The position numbers and the translations under genes were made by a program. Below, one piece after another: positions 1 through 12,384 of a stretch of 64,000 nt of DNA (its first letter is position 1; each line of letters begins with the position of its first letter). The DNA lies in the NCBI RefSeq assembly GCF_029168945.1, contig NC_083604.1, forward strand, positions 28,887,686 through 28,951,685, written 5' to 3'. The notes under the pieces are model-generated. The model was not told the origin of the DNA. It searched no databases and saw only the letters and a list, made by a program, of their open reading frames with translations. This DNA is from Cannabis sativa (Eukaryota > Streptophyta > Magnoliopsida > Rosales > Cannabaceae).

Positions 1-1570
1 ATCAACGTTCCCTCAGTTTTTAACGCCATGATAGGCTGACTAGACCTATACAACCTGAAGGCAATAACATCCATCTACCACCTTTGCTTGAAATTCCCAA
101 TAAGGCATGAGGTAGGATGTCAAAAGGAGATTAGCAATTTTCATGTCACTATTGCAACTTGGCCTTGTCCAAAGCCAAGAAATAGAAGATGCATTCATCA
201 AATCATGAGTACACAAGCTACATGATGTTCAATGGTCGTATCAGCCGCAACATGAAGGTGTGCGTGGATGGTATGCTAAACAAGTCCAAAAGGGCTTGGG
301 GCATTTGGAGGACCTTCACAAATTCAAAATCCTCCGCAGCTACAACATGAAGAAGCTTAAACCCACACAAGATCTAAGCCCTTTTCAACATGAAGTCGCC
401 CACAACAACCAATGAAGTACAAAGCCAAATAGGACGCACTACTGCACTAAGCAGTCTTGTGTCCAAGTATACAGACAAATATGTACCCTTCTTCAACATG
501 AAGCAGAAGCAAAAAAAAAACTCGAGTGGAAAAAGGAATGTAAAACTGCATTCCAGGAGCTAAAGAAAAAAATTGGCTTGGCCACCTGTGTTTCCCAAAT
601 CCCTAAACAAAGAAGAGTTAGGCATGCACCAAGCAGTCACAGAACATGTTGTGAGTGTTGCTCTTACAAGAGAAGAAGACAATGTACAACACCCTTTATA
701 CTACACTAGCAAGAGACTGATCGACACTAAGTCGGTTTCCACTGATGGAGAAGTTGACCCGCAGCTTGCTCTTGGCTTCCAAAAAGCTAAGGCCATACTT
801 CCAGATACACTTTATAAAGGTGTACACCAATCAACATTTGCGATAGGTTCTACAAAAACTCAGAGCCTTAGGCCAACTACCAAGTGAACCATTAAGACTC
901 GACCAACATAAAAGCACCTAACAACCAAGCATGGCTACCGAAGGTAAGGCTCTCACTAGCTTCATGGCTGCTCATAGAAGCATATCTCCCCAAATCTCTC
1001 AGAGTTCAGGAGAAAAGCAAGAGCCTAAGAAGAATTGAGAACAAAAGCCCAAGAGGTGCATTGACCACCTGCTCGATGCAGGCATGGCCCCCGAGGCACC
1101 TGGGGGAAACTGATGCACAAGGCAATAAGATCATTTATAAAGCTTTTAACAATGCGGCTGAACATGAAGCTTTGAATGCTGGCCCTAAGGCTATCACACG
1201 AAGCGCAGGCTAACCACCTAGACATTCACCATGACTCTCAGCTAGTCGTAGGTTGTGTCCTAGGTGAATATACAACTTAGTATAAGAAGATGATGGCTTA
1301 CCGAAGCTATTAAGATAGCTCAAAGGCTATACTAGAAGGCAAGCCCCCAAAGATGACACAACAACTGATGCACTGATTAAACTAGCCATTTTCACCTTAA
1401 CAACTAAGGAAAACTTTGTACCTTCTCAATTCTTTAAAGAACTAAGTCCTTTTGTTTCAAAAGGAATAGACATGCTAGACAACCAGCATGGATACACCTA
1501 CAGCAACATACCTTTAAACAAAGACCTTGCTAGAAAGCAGGGACTAGGAGAGCGGCTACAAGGTGTCTAA
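1..1570 (+). pseudogene. Decayed Ty3/gypsy (Tat-like) pol: protease end, RT scrap, RNase H
   Basis: The left edge translates to the C-terminal end of a gypsy protease (VPSVFNAMIG-like), closely matching the protease at 54.1 kb. Most of RT is missing. A scrap near 260-300 reads VCVDGMLNKSK, where related copies read YVDDMLVKSK, so the second catalytic aspartate is glycine. RNase H-like sequence follows: 573-887 has a KEELGMHQAVTEHVVSVAL block, and about 1060-1430 has DSQLVVG and LGEYTT blocks broken by stops. The fragment enters from outside the window, its integrase core is missing, and the copia remnant follows directly. It is a dead element piece. Confidence 0.75.
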
Positions 1571-3000
1571 TGTGTAAGTGTTTTTATTATTGATGCAAAT
1601 TCTATAATATTTACAACTCTTCATAGAGTTATATTAAATAAACACTAGAAATTATTTCTATGTTTATTAATAATTGTTAATTCTCATACAATTATTAAGA
1701 ATTTGTTTAATAAAAGGATCTTATGATCTGATAGGGGTGGAGAAAAGTTAAGAAAACTATGCAGTTCAACGATCTTTTATATCTAATGAACTCTGGATAG
1801 TATTCAACTCCACATAAACTCTATCACACTAAGAGAATCATGATCTTTACAACCTTTAGGGGTGGATCATAATCTCTATATACTTAGGGGTGGAGGTTAT
1901 CCACAAGTACCATATATGTATATTCTTAGGGATGGAGTCAATTCCACAATTCCCTATGTAACACATATTTTCTTTAAACATGGAAGTAATATAATGAGTC
2001 AGCTATTGTCAATATAAATTCTTGATCTTGATTGTATGTTCCATTTCGTTTTACTGTTGTAAGTAAAAGTTTGATACCTTTGAAAGTTCTTTGTTAAAGT
2101 TTCACACTACCTTAATTGAGTGGGAGAATTTTAAAATTCTATTCCCATCTTCATTAGGTTGATACTTGTGATAGGTACTTAAGAACACTACTGAAAAGAT
2201 AAAGAATAGCTTATAAGAATTATGAGAATAAGATAAAGAACTCTAATTCAGTCCATTCGAATGACTTGAATATAGAATTCTTAATCCTCATAAAATTTGA
2301 TGGTATCTTAATTTTGATTACTTTATCTCTGGGCATGTATTTTTCACTTCAAATACTAGTCTGCTATGTTGATGACTTAGTCTTAACTTAAAGTTTCAGA
2401 CTAATACAAAAGTCACAACTGGATAACTCTCTAAAAAATAAGAGGTTAAAAGTATTATTTAACCAGACATCTGTTATTGAGTGTGAGCTATCTGAGATGT
2501 AATCAAATAGGGAACATTAGAAGATATTCAAGAAAGATTTATGAAAGTGATCTATATGTTAGATATTAAGGAACTGTGTATCAGTTGTCCTGGTATCTCA
2601 CCAACTCATTTCGATTTTTATGAGATGGTGCTTACTTTGGGGGTGGAGGAATTATTGCATAATAATTCAAGCTCTACCAGAGAAAAACTATAACTTTGTT
2701 TATTCGAAAATACCAGAAAGTTATATCACTGAAGAAAAGTCTACACTGTATTATCTCAATTACATATTTTAAAATATGAGAGATATGTCTTATGTTAATT
2801 CAGATGTACTTTTAAAAACAGTAAAAGATTTCAGTATCCCTTGATGAGTAAAGCATATAGTAAAGGATGTTTCATAAGAGTATTTATGAACTAGTTCCAG
2901 AAGTTTGGGTGGATTCAAATATACTACACTTGATCTGAAGATCAAGACATCAGATTGACCTATTTGCGCAGTTTGTTTTATATTAGTGCAAGTGGGAGTT
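1571..3000 (+). pseudogene. Ty1/copia internal remnant (end of pol to polypurine tract)
   Basis: No frame is open for long, but the RT active-site block survives: 2362-2391 reads CYVDDLVLT, with YVDD at 2365-2376. A weak RPDICY match follows near 2465. TTGGGGGTGGAG near 2635 matches the RNase H region of the copia element at 38.7 kb. GGGGTGGA-type motifs recur near 1858, 1888 and 1920. The end, GCAAGTGGGAG just before the LTR, is a polypurine tract identical to the one at 39160-39170. No 5' LTR is seen, so the element is truncated on the left. The left boundary is approximate. Confidence 0.7.
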
Positions 3001-4908
3001 TGTTGGGTTTTATGCCCTAAATAAAACTCTTTACAATCTGATTAGTTATCAATATAAGAAATTTGAAGTGATCGATGTTTGCATGAATTCTACATGCTAA
3101 TGGTTTAAATATGTTTATTACATTTACACACAAAATCAGTTAAATCCAGATCATATGTTTATTCACAATTACAGTATCGTCAACACAGTGGAATGTGATT
3201 GTGATCATATGAATCAAAAGACTTGGTCCCTGTTTCAGCGGTGTTATTGGATTTACACTAATGTGATAATCAGCGATGATGTGTACTTACACTTGGAGTA
3301 AGTGTTATGTTCTTTCCAGGACATTAGTAAAGTATACTAGTTTCGAATGTATGGAGTATACATTGGACTGGACCGATATTGCAACTAAGTTAAGATATTA
3401 CAAACTTACCGTTATACATATCTTTCCAAGTCAATATCAGTAGTTGATCTTAAGATTAAAAGAATCTAAATCCTGATATGCTTAGGCTCAACTAAGGAGT
3501 GCTATTCATGTTCTTAGATTTATTAGTTAAGCCTACTTTTGGGTCAGGGTGATACGTATATTTTGGGAACATGATAGTATGATTGAGTGGGAGTGCTGAA
3601 CATAAATATGGAATCTATAGCTTCTACTGGTGTATAGAAGTCAAGTGATGATTCCCTTCGAGCTTAGCAAATAGAAGTAAATGGATGAGCTCTTGTTTAA
3701 GTGACTAATCATTAGATCACTAAACACCATTTACAGGTAGCTAAGTGTTTTAAGGGGCAAAATATATTGAGGGGTGAGAACGGTAAAGAAATCTCATCTC
3801 AATGTAGATCATCTATATAGAGGATCTTTAAATCACAATAAGATTATAACAATGGTTAAATGAGATAGCATATTGATATCGTGGAACATACAATATGCTC
3901 TATATAAGTCTGAGAGTGCAATTCTAAGTTCTAAGAGTGGATTCAACGAAGAATTAATAAGTAGGAATTTACTTGGTAAATTTGGTTCACTTATTGGAAG
4001 CTCAGCAGATCCATGGTCCCCATTCTAGTTGAGAACATTCTTCTTGTAAGACTCATTAATTGATTCGTGATTGATCAATTATAATTCTAAAGTTAGACTA
4101 TGTCTAATTTTATGAATTTTCACTAAGCAGGGGTGAAATTGTAAAGAAAAGAGGTTCTAGGTTTAGTTATTTATTAATGGACTTTATATGTCTAATTAAT
4201 AATTAAATTAAATGACATTATTATTTAATAATCTATTTTAGTTATTAAATAATTTGTTTTGGCATTTAAAAGGTTAGAATTGAAAAATTGGCATTTTTGA
4301 GAAAATAGAGATAAAATTTGATAAAACTGCAAAATCAAGTGGGGCCCACTATAACACCATGGCCGGCCACTTATCATTGGTTTTTCAAATTAATATTTTC
4401 ATTATTTTAATGCCAAATAATTCTTAACCTAAACCTAGTAGTTGCCTATAAATAGAAAGTGATGGCTCAGTCACAACACATGCTTTCATAAGTTTTCAGA
4501 TCATCTTTCTGACAGAAATTTCTCTCTTTAGAAAAACTGAGCCTTCCCCACTTTCTATACCTGGCCGAAATCCCTATTCTCTTTTCTCCTTCATCAATTT
4601 CGAACCCAAGTGAGAGATTAAGTGCCCACACACAGCAAGTAGTAACTCAATCATAGATTGGAAGACTGTGAAGGATCAAACTTGAAGAAGAAGGACATTC
4701 GGGCTCAGATCTTGATTATACTCTGCTACAGAAAGGATACAAGGGTTAGAGATCTGAGTGGAAGGAGACATTAATTCTGCTGCATCAATGTAAGGTTTTC
4801 TTAACTTTATATGTGTTTAATTTATCGTTTTAGAAAGTTCACATTTAGGGTGTTTAAATAACATACTTGTGAGTAGATCTAAGATCCTGGTAAAATAAAT
4901 TTCCAACA
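3001..4908 (+). mobile_element. Copia 3' LTR (TGTTGGG family)
   Basis: This is a 1908-bp LTR running from TGTTGGGTTT to TTTCCAACA, with TG...CA ends and short inverted TGTTGG/CCAACA termini. A polypurine tract immediately precedes it, so it is the 3' LTR of the remnant to its left. A TATAAATA box sits at 4447-4454. The same family recurs at 9893, 14129, 14625, 31583 and 39173. It lies inside a gypsy pol gene: gypsy RNase H ends before the copia remnant and integrase C-terminal sequence resumes at 4909. The right-flank bases ATTGC have no partner I could find on the left. Confidence 0.9.
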
Positions 4909-5215
4909 ATTGCTAGCAGAATCCCTTGACAAAAGGGAAAAAAGAATAGACCAAGCCAGCTTAAAGCAACATGATTGCGCACAAGGAGTTACCAGGCCCG
5001 TCAGTATAAAAAGATTGAGGAAAGAAATTCTTCGTAGGAGAATTACTCCCTGAAGAATATTCCCGTAACAAGCATGTTCGGATAAAACTGAAATGGTTTG
5101 CACCATGTTACAAGATAATAGTAAAGGTTCATACAAGTCTGGTGAGTACGACAAGAACTTGAAGTTAGAACTTTTACCCAAACATTGAAATAGGGAACAT
5201 CTCGGTAAGTACTCT
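4909..5215 (+). pseudogene. Gypsy integrase C-terminal remnant
   Basis: Translation gives LLAESLDKREKRIDQASLK, which aligns with the integrase tail blocks seen at 12.7 kb (LLAKSLDKVEERRDQTNLK) and 53.6 kb. Scraps resembling SGEYDKNLKLELLPK and NREHLGKYS follow and mark the end of pol. Frameshifts and stops are present. It is probably the downstream half of the gypsy element interrupted by the copia insertion at 1571-4908. Confidence 0.7.
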
Positions 5216-6769
5216 CACTAGCTAACTTATCAATTAAGTTCTTTTAATATTTCATTTGCAGGAACCCATAAAAAGGCTAGTGCCCACAACCTTCTTGGTG
5301 TGGTCTCCCATCGTTCTTCAACAGTGGCCTCTCCTTCGCTAAGCCAAGCAGGGGTAGCCATTGTGTGATTTGAAAAGTAGACACTAAGTTGTAAGCTTTT
5401 GTTACACGTTAGACCGACTGTGTCTAAACCACTTACTCGCAAGATTAACTTCTTAGAGTTACTCTTTCAGTGCCACATGCGTACTATTGATAACACCCCA
5501 AGGAAGAACCCAAGCAAAGTCTGTGAAACTTGGTGAATAGCAAGTGACCAAGAGACTTGCCTGCATGGTCACATGAGGGGTGCCCATACCGTACAACGCA
5601 TCAAACTGTCACAAAGAACTTATGTAGCGAAATTTTAAGGATTAAAATAAGCTACTAAACCAGCCTCTAAATCGTGTAGGAATACTTTGGCTTGACAAAG
5701 TAAATCTAGACCCTTACCTATCAAGGCAATAAGAAGATAGCCAGGACGATTAGATGTTCGTCATAGATGGCTTTAAGGCTAAATAATAGTAGTGTTCATA
5801 AACAGAGAACCTATAGGCCAAAGCAAGAACATGAAAGCCTTAAGGTCAGATATGAGATTTGTTTGAATGCATGAGGCCAAGGCCCTGCTAGAACTGTGTA
5901 GCTAGAAAAAAACTTGGACAGAGCTCCTATAAGGGCCACATACCAGGCTAAAGCTAGCGTAGAGTTCCTTATAGGATCCAAGCCATGTTGAGTCTTAAGT
6001 TGAACATTTCACTATAAAAGACTCACCACTAAGCTTCATATAGAGTTTCTAAGGAAACCACATATGAGGCTAAGGTTGTATATACCTACAGAGCCAAATT
6101 CTTGCTGAAGTCACAAGAGGACAGAAAACTAGCTACACACTTGGAACCAAAGTCCATGCCAGCCAAGGTTCACAAGCCTTGAAAGGGTTAGCCAGGGTCC
6201 CATGACTCTGGCTAGGGTCACCAAACGAAGGCATGAATGGGAAAGCTTTATAGGGTAAAACCTTAAAGCTGGCCAACTCCCATGATAAAGCTTTAGGGCT
6301 GGCTAGGTCTCAAGCAAGCCCTCCTAGGTCGGCGAAGGTAAGTTTTGAATCCTAATGTGTATTTTTCTTTCAAAACTCAAATATGTGCCTCGTATTCTTA
6401 ATGAGTCAAAGAGTAAAGAATCATAGGGAAGGCAAAATTTGAATCTTTTCTATCAAAAAGTCACACATTACACATTTCAAAACTATCATGAGGATCAATA
6501 TAACAAAGGGATTACAAACTAACATGAGTCAAAAAGTTTCCAAAAGCTTAAAAAGCTTGAAACATGTTAATGGTAAGTACAAAGAAGAGATACCCAAGAA
6601 GGGAAGATGAGACGTATATAGAAAGAGAAGATTAAATATCCAAAAGCAGGCCATGCAAAAAGCCAACACTTGGCTAGAAAAGGCTACACAACAGAGACTA
6701 CTACAAATAAGACAAGAGCTAGAAAGTCCCTATCTGACCTGATGTCTGCATAGGGACTTAGGGGGCAAA
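5216..6769 (+). other. Gypsy 3' region between pol end and LTR; no gene seen
   Basis: There is no convincing coding sequence on either strand. The region lies between an integrase tail and a polypurine-like stretch (TTAGGGGGCAAA) directly before an LTR start. That position fits the long 3' untranslated part of a Tat-like gypsy element. Words such as AAGGCTA and GGCTAGG recur through 5700-6350 without a clean period. A decayed antisense extra ORF, like those at 43-45 kb and 50-52.6 kb, cannot be excluded but is not recognisable. Confidence 0.4.
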
Positions 6770-7711
6770 TGTTATTACAATTTTTGTCCTTATGAGATGG
6801 CATGCTTACGTAGATAGAACCAGTGCCACGTGGCAGTACAACTTGCTAAAAGGAAGGCCAAGTCAACACTTGAGCAAACGAAGACCTCAACACTCAAATG
6901 GGGATTAAGCAACAGACCAACTCCCTCTCAGGAGCTGGCCAGCCACCCCTAGCCGGCTAGCCTTGGGAGAGCACCCTGGCTGGCAACCCTAGCCCGCCAC
7001 CCTAGCAATCACAGGGGCCTAGCCGGCAAAGGAGTGCACTATAAGGCTTTGCTGGACAACTCTACACGTGGACAACAAATATGGGCTGGGAATTGGGCCT
7101 TAAAAGCCCAACAAAATGGCTGAATAATATTCAGATCGGAGGGCACATTAGTATTTAGTAATTATCTAACAACCTATGAAATATCTAAATTTAAACTTAT
7201 AATCTAGGGTTTAGGCCTCCTAAGTTTGTAGTAGTCTAGAAACCTAAGTTGCCTCTAAGTCACTTAGCCTCAAAATAGCTCTAAGTCTGAAACCCATATT
7301 CTCTCTTCTCTCAATCTCTCTTTGGTACACGCCTAATAGGGCTCTCTTTCTCTCTTCTCACTTCATCTGTCACACACCTACCTAAGGTTGTCTAACACCC
7401 TAGGATGTCCACCACCCTAGGTTGTCCAACACCCTAGGCTGTCCAACACTTAAGATCTACCTACTGATTCATACTTTGTAATCAATCCTAAGGTTGCTAT
7501 AGCAGATCCCACCTATAGTGATCTAGATAGTATTTCCCTTAGTATAAATACAATCTAAAGGGGAGTAAGTCATTACCTGCTATCACAATGGGGTCGAACC
7601 TCTATAACAAATCTTTGTGTTTATTATTTTTCATTCTTTGTTTGTGTAACTCATGGAAAGAATCAGATCCATATGACCACACTGCCGATTGATCACTTTT
7701 TTAGGTCAACA
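6770..7711 (+). mobile_element. Probable gypsy 3' LTR (TGTTATTACA...GGTCAACA)
   Basis: A purine run, TTAGGGGGCAAA, precedes TGTTATTACA. The block ends at GGTCAACA with TG...CA termini, and different gypsy pol sequence starts right after it. The length is about 942 bp. Near 6960-7020 and 7380-7450 it carries short local repeats (CACCCTAG-, CCAACACCCTAGG-like). Only one copy is in the window, so the ends are inferred. It is taken as the 3' LTR of the gypsy element spanning 1-6769. Confidence 0.55.
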
Positions 7712-8075
7712 CTTCCCATCGACAAGATACTTACGACCCTTCCCATAACCATTCCCTGCTCCAAGAGTCGTTACACTTGATCAAAGAGCTTCGGGAATAC
7801 TCACAAGTTCAGTTCAAAATGTACCAAGGAAAAATTGCCCAGCACTTTAATTCAAAGGTGAAGAGTCATACATTTGATGTTGGCGATCTTGTTTTTAGAA
7901 GAGTATTCCCAGCTTTGCGAGAACTGGGAGTGGGGATACTTTGCCTAAATTAGGAAGGCCCCTATGAGATACTCAAGAATGTCGGCCAAGGTACTTTTTA
8001 TTTGAAGAGAATGGGCAGATCGAGAGTCCTTCATTCCTGAATTGCAGACCACTTACGTCACTACTACCAATAGGC
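7712..8075 (+). pseudogene. Second gypsy integrase C-terminal remnant
   Basis: Translation gives LIKELREYSQVQFKMYQGK followed by VGDLVFRRVFP and, after a stop, EGPYEILKN. This is the usual gypsy integrase tail with its DNA-binding GDLVLRRVF/EGPY blocks. It ends at DHLRHYYQ and a stop. It starts abruptly at the end of the preceding LTR, so the upstream gypsy appears to have inserted into this one. There are in-frame stops within the alignable part. Confidence 0.75.
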
Positions 8076-9340
8076 GGAGGACACAAGATCCTGATGAAAC
8101 CTCAAAAGTTTTTATGTAAAGGTAAATGTAATTCACTATTGTAAGAATGGCCCTCGGGCATCATGAAATCAAAACAAAAAATAGTTTACATTTGAATTTA
8201 TACATTGCGTTTTTAGGCCACAAGCTATGTTTAAAACAAGTGACCAGGAAGGTGGAAACATCCACACTTCTCATCTCACTTGGGGGTATCATATGCCTAA
8301 AACGTGTGTGCCCCAAAAAAATGTACTGTGTGCCATGTTTGTATCTTGTTTGTTTTGTTTATTAACATTCATAATTTTTTCTTAAAACAAGATACATTTT
8401 AAACCGAATTCCTTAAAAAGGAAGGTCGCTTGAATTCCTTCTTTAAGTTAAAATAAGCACATGTTTTTCAAGTAGAAGCATTTTTAGCCAAAATTCCTAG
8501 AAAAGGGAAGTGTCGCTTGAATCCCTTCTCAAAAAATGTATAAAAAGGAGTTGCTTAGAGTTTAAGAATTATTAGAACGAGAAGGCCTCGCTTAAAATCC
8601 TATAGACTTCGGCGTTATCTTGACCAAAAACTATTGTCTAAAGTCTATAGCGTGTGAAATCGGCCTCCCTAAATTATAACAAAGCTTAAACATCTGAAGA
8701 ATGTCAAGGCTCCATGATCGTATAGTAATCTGGGAACAGCCCAAAAGACCATTTATGTTTTCAGAAACTTTTAGTTGGCTCAGGCTTAAAAATTTTATGA
8801 GGGGTTAAGACCAAATCCACCATGCCTAGTTTATAGTGTGAATTTTTCACCTAAAAACTCAAGACCAGGCTCCCGTAAAAATGACACATGGATTCACTCT
8901 CCTCGAGGAGTGCTGAGCTGTCAAAAGGAGATTACTTGAGTATAAGCCTCGCCTGAACCAGAGTCAGCGAGATGATGTGACCCTCACAGCGTCTAGTCGC
9001 ATTATTATGCCTCGCACGATGCAAGACTGAAGGCCGAGTTTAAGACTCGCATATACCAAGATATATGTGATGTCCAAAAAGGTTTTCCTGTGAGTTAGTA
9101 AAGATCGATTCTTTACTCAGAGAGTTAGTCCAGATGACCTAACGCGCTCGATAACCCAATAAGGACTCGCATGTCCTAAGTTATCAACTTTCTGCAAGAT
9201 ATCTGTATACGCGACTCAAATAAGAAGCAGATATCTTAAACACATAAGACTCGAATAGTCTTGGACGCATCTTAAACTCGCAAGCTTATATGAGACTATG
9301 AACAGACAACTCGCACCACTAAGGTCGCATACGTTGTTGT
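8076..9340 (+). other. Non-coding gypsy 3' region; no gene seen
   Basis: The region follows an integrase tail and precedes an LTR end. A diverged direct duplication of about 110 bp is visible: CCTTAAAAAGGAAGGTCGCTTG near 8411 and CTAGAAAAGGGAAGTGTCGCTTG near 8497. The word ACTCGCA/CTCGC recurs through 8940-9330. The 72-codon open stretch at 8147-8365 matches nothing I recognise and is probably chance. Confidence 0.35.
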
Positions 9341-9709
9341 AGTTAGTAAATTGGGTCGAAACTATTCTTCATTTATGATATTTAAGTTTTTATTGATTTA
9401 ATGGTTAATATTTAATGTAGAAACGGATTGATAATTAATCAAGTTCTATATAATCAAAGGAGACTTACTTTGTATATAAAGGAGTGATCCGATATGAAAT
9501 GGACAAGATAGAAATCCTTGCAACAATGGACTAAGTAGATCGTGATCTGGCTGAATCACTATACTTCCCTTGTGTTATTTATATTTTCCAATACGTCTGA
9601 GTGTCCATTTTTTGAATACTCACCATTTTAGGTCGAGTACTCACGTTATTTGCATTAAATAATTATATTCTTATCTTTATCTAGTGTTGTCAAAATTCCT
9701 CTAACAACA
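9341..9709 (+). mobile_element. End of a gypsy LTR with TATA box
   Basis: The sequence ends CTCTAACAACA directly before TTGGTGTCGTCTGTGGGAA, which has the form of a gypsy primer-binding site and leader. TATATAAA at 9473-9480 is a plausible LTR promoter. The LTR start is not recognisable and could lie further left. Orientation is plus, set by the primer-binding site downstream. Confidence 0.5.
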
Positions 9710-9892
9710 TTTGGTGTCGTCTGTGGGAAAGAATTTTACTGTTGATTTTGGAGGAAAATCATAATGACTTGAAACTAGACAAATGGAGATAACAACACAA
9801 CTTCTTTCAATGTCGAAATAATAAATGTTTTGCTTTCAAGTAATGGGATGAACCCTGTTGACACAATCAACAGAGGAGTGGGACGTACCACT
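9710..9892 (+). pseudogene. Gypsy primer-binding site and gag leader, first half
   Basis: TGGTGTCGTCTGTGGGAA at 9712-9729 resembles the TGGCGCCGTCTGTGGGAA site found after 5' LTRs of many plant gypsy elements. The following leader is broken by a copia solo LTR and resumes at 11780. The last five bases, CCACT, are the left copy of the target-site duplication. Confidence 0.55.
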
Positions 9893-11774
9893 TGTTGGGT
9901 TTTATCCCCTAAATAAAACTCTTTACAATCTAATTAGTTATCAATATAAGAAATTTGAAGTGATTTATGTTTGCATGAATTTTACATGCTAATGGTTTAA
10001 TATGTTTATTACATTTACACACAAAATCAGTTAAATCCAGATCATATGTTTATTCACAATTACAGTATCGTCAACACAGTGGAATGTGATTGTGATCATA
10101 TGAATCAAAAGACTAAGTCCCTGTTTCATCAGTGTTTTGGATTTACACTGATGTGATAATCAGCAATGATGTGTACTTACACTTAGAGTAAGTGTTATGT
10201 TCTTTCCAGGACATTAGTAAAGTATACTAGTTTCGAATGTATGGAGTATACATTGGACTGGACCGATATTGCAACTTAGTTAAGATATTACAAACTTACC
10301 GTTATATCTTTCCAAGTCAATATCAGTAGTTGATCTTAAGATTAAAAGAATCTAAATCCTGATATGCTTAGGCTCAACTCAGGAGTACTATTCATGTTCT
10401 TTGATTTATTAGTTAAGCCTACTTTTGGGTCAGGGTGATACGTATATTTTGGGAACATGATAGTATGATTGAGTGGGAGTGCTGAACATAAATATGGAAT
10501 CTATAGCTTCTACTGGTGTATAGAAGTCAAGTGATGATTCCCTTCGAGCTTAGCAAATAGAAGTAAATGGATGAGCTCTTGTTTAAGTGACTAATTCTTA
10601 GATCACTAAACACCATTTACAGGTAGCTAAGTGTTTTAAGGGGCAAAATACATTGAGGGGTGAGAACGGTAAAATTATCCCATCTCGATGTCAATCATCT
10701 ATGTAGAGGATCTTTGATCACAATAAGATTATAACAATGGTTAAATGAGATAGCATATCTATATCGTGGAACATATAATATGCTCTATATAAGTCTGAGA
10801 GTGCAATTCTAAGTTCTAAGAGTGGATTCAACGAAGAATTAATAAGTAGGAATTTACTTAGTAAATTCGGTTCACTTATTGGAAGCTCAGCATATAGATC
10901 CATGGTCCCCATTCTAGTTGAGAACATACTGCTTGTAAGACTCAATAATTGATTTGTGATTAATCAATTATAATTCTGAAGTTAGACTATGTCTGATTTG
11001 TGAATTTTCACTAAGGAAGGGCGAAATTGTAAAGAAAAGAGATTCTAGGTTTATTTATTTATTAATGGACTTTATATGTCTAGTGAATAATTAAATTAAA
11101 TGACAATATTATTTAATAATCTATTTTAGTTATTAAATAATTAGTTTTGGCATTTAAAAGGTTAGAATTAGAAAATTGGCGTTTTTGAGAAAATAGAAAT
11201 AAAATTTGTGAAAACTGCAAAATCAAGTGGGACCCATTCTATACACCTTGGCCGGCCACTTTATGTGGAATTTCAAATTGATTTTTTCATGATTTTAATG
11301 CCAAATAATTCCTAACCTAAACCTAGTAGTTGCCTATAAATAGAAAGTGATGGCTCAGTCAAAATCATAACTTTGAATAACCTTTTCTGTCAGAAAAATT
11401 CTCTCTTCAGAAAAACTGAGCCTTCCCTTTTCTATACCTTGGTCGAACCTCTTTTCCTCTTCTAAATTTCAAACCTTAGTGATAGAGTAAGTGCCCACAC
11501 ACAGCAAGTGGTAACTCAATCATATATTGGAAGACTGTGAAGGATCACACACAAAGAGAAGGACATTCGGGCTCAGATCTTGATAATACTCTACGACAGA
11601 AAGGATACAAGGGTTAGAGATCTGAGTGGAAGGAGACATTAATTCCACTACATCAATGTAAGGTTTTCTTAACTTTATATGTGTTTATTTTATCGTTTTA
11701 GAAAGTTCATATTTAGGGTGTTAAACAACATACTTGTGAGTAGATCTAAGATCCTGGTAAAATAATTTCCAACA
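9893..11774 (+). mobile_element. Copia solo LTR with CCACT target-site duplication
   Basis: This is an 1882-bp LTR of the TGTTGGG family with TG...CA ends. It is flanked by CCACT at 9888-9892 and 11775-11779, a perfect 5-bp duplication. There is no internal region, so this is a solo LTR left by recombination between the two LTRs of a former element. A TATAAATA box lies at 11335-11342. It is closest in sequence to the LTRs at 3001 and 14625. Confidence 0.95.
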
Positions 11775-11779
11775 CCACT

Positions 11780-12384
11780 ATCACTCCCTCAACTTGTTTC
11801 CTGAAACCACTGGTCATACTGGAGAGACTTCAACACCGGCGACCACTGTGGGACGCTTCCCGTCTATCACAAAGCCATGGTGTCTGAAGGGATTATTCAA
11901 TTGGCCACAGCCTAGTACACGACACTACAAGAGAAAATGTAAGCTTTGTAGGCCGAGATTGATGGAAGGGTCAGGACCCGACGTCCTCCTCGAGCACTAA
12001 GCACGCGTTCAGACAACCCTCAGGTAACAACCATTAGGGGACAAACTAATAATAATCGTACTCGCAAGGAACATTGAAATGAACAGGAGGGATTCCACTT
12101 GAACCAACTGACACATAGGTAACAAGTCATACGAAACACTGATCGCAAAATACAACAGGAGGAGGATGCCAAGCGGTGTAACCCTCGAAGTTGAGCCCAG
12201 CTGCAAATTGAAGTAAACGATGTTGAATCCCATTCCTCTTCCTCTCATAGTTGTTCTCCAAGTGCTTATACCAGGTCTGGATCTGTGGAAATGCAACGAG
12301 GGGGAAGGTATCATGTCCACAGGGGTGATCTTCATGACCTGTAAGGTATCATGAACACTAAGGTTGAATAGGTAGAACTACTAC
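11780..12384 (+). pseudogene. Gypsy gag leader, second half
   Basis: This continues the leader interrupted by the solo LTR. An open stretch at 11794-12000 reads TTGHTGETSTPATTVGRFP, low-complexity and Ser/Thr/Pro-rich, similar in character to the gag N-terminal leader at 55.7-56.6 kb. It stops soon after and degrades. The right limit is where minus-strand gypsy sequence becomes recognisable. Confidence 0.4.

Noticed and set aside
10718..10945. 75-codon minus-strand frame, near-repeated at 15451-15678
   Set aside because: It is antisense within copia LTRs; the repetition is due to the LTR family. No start context or homology was recognised.
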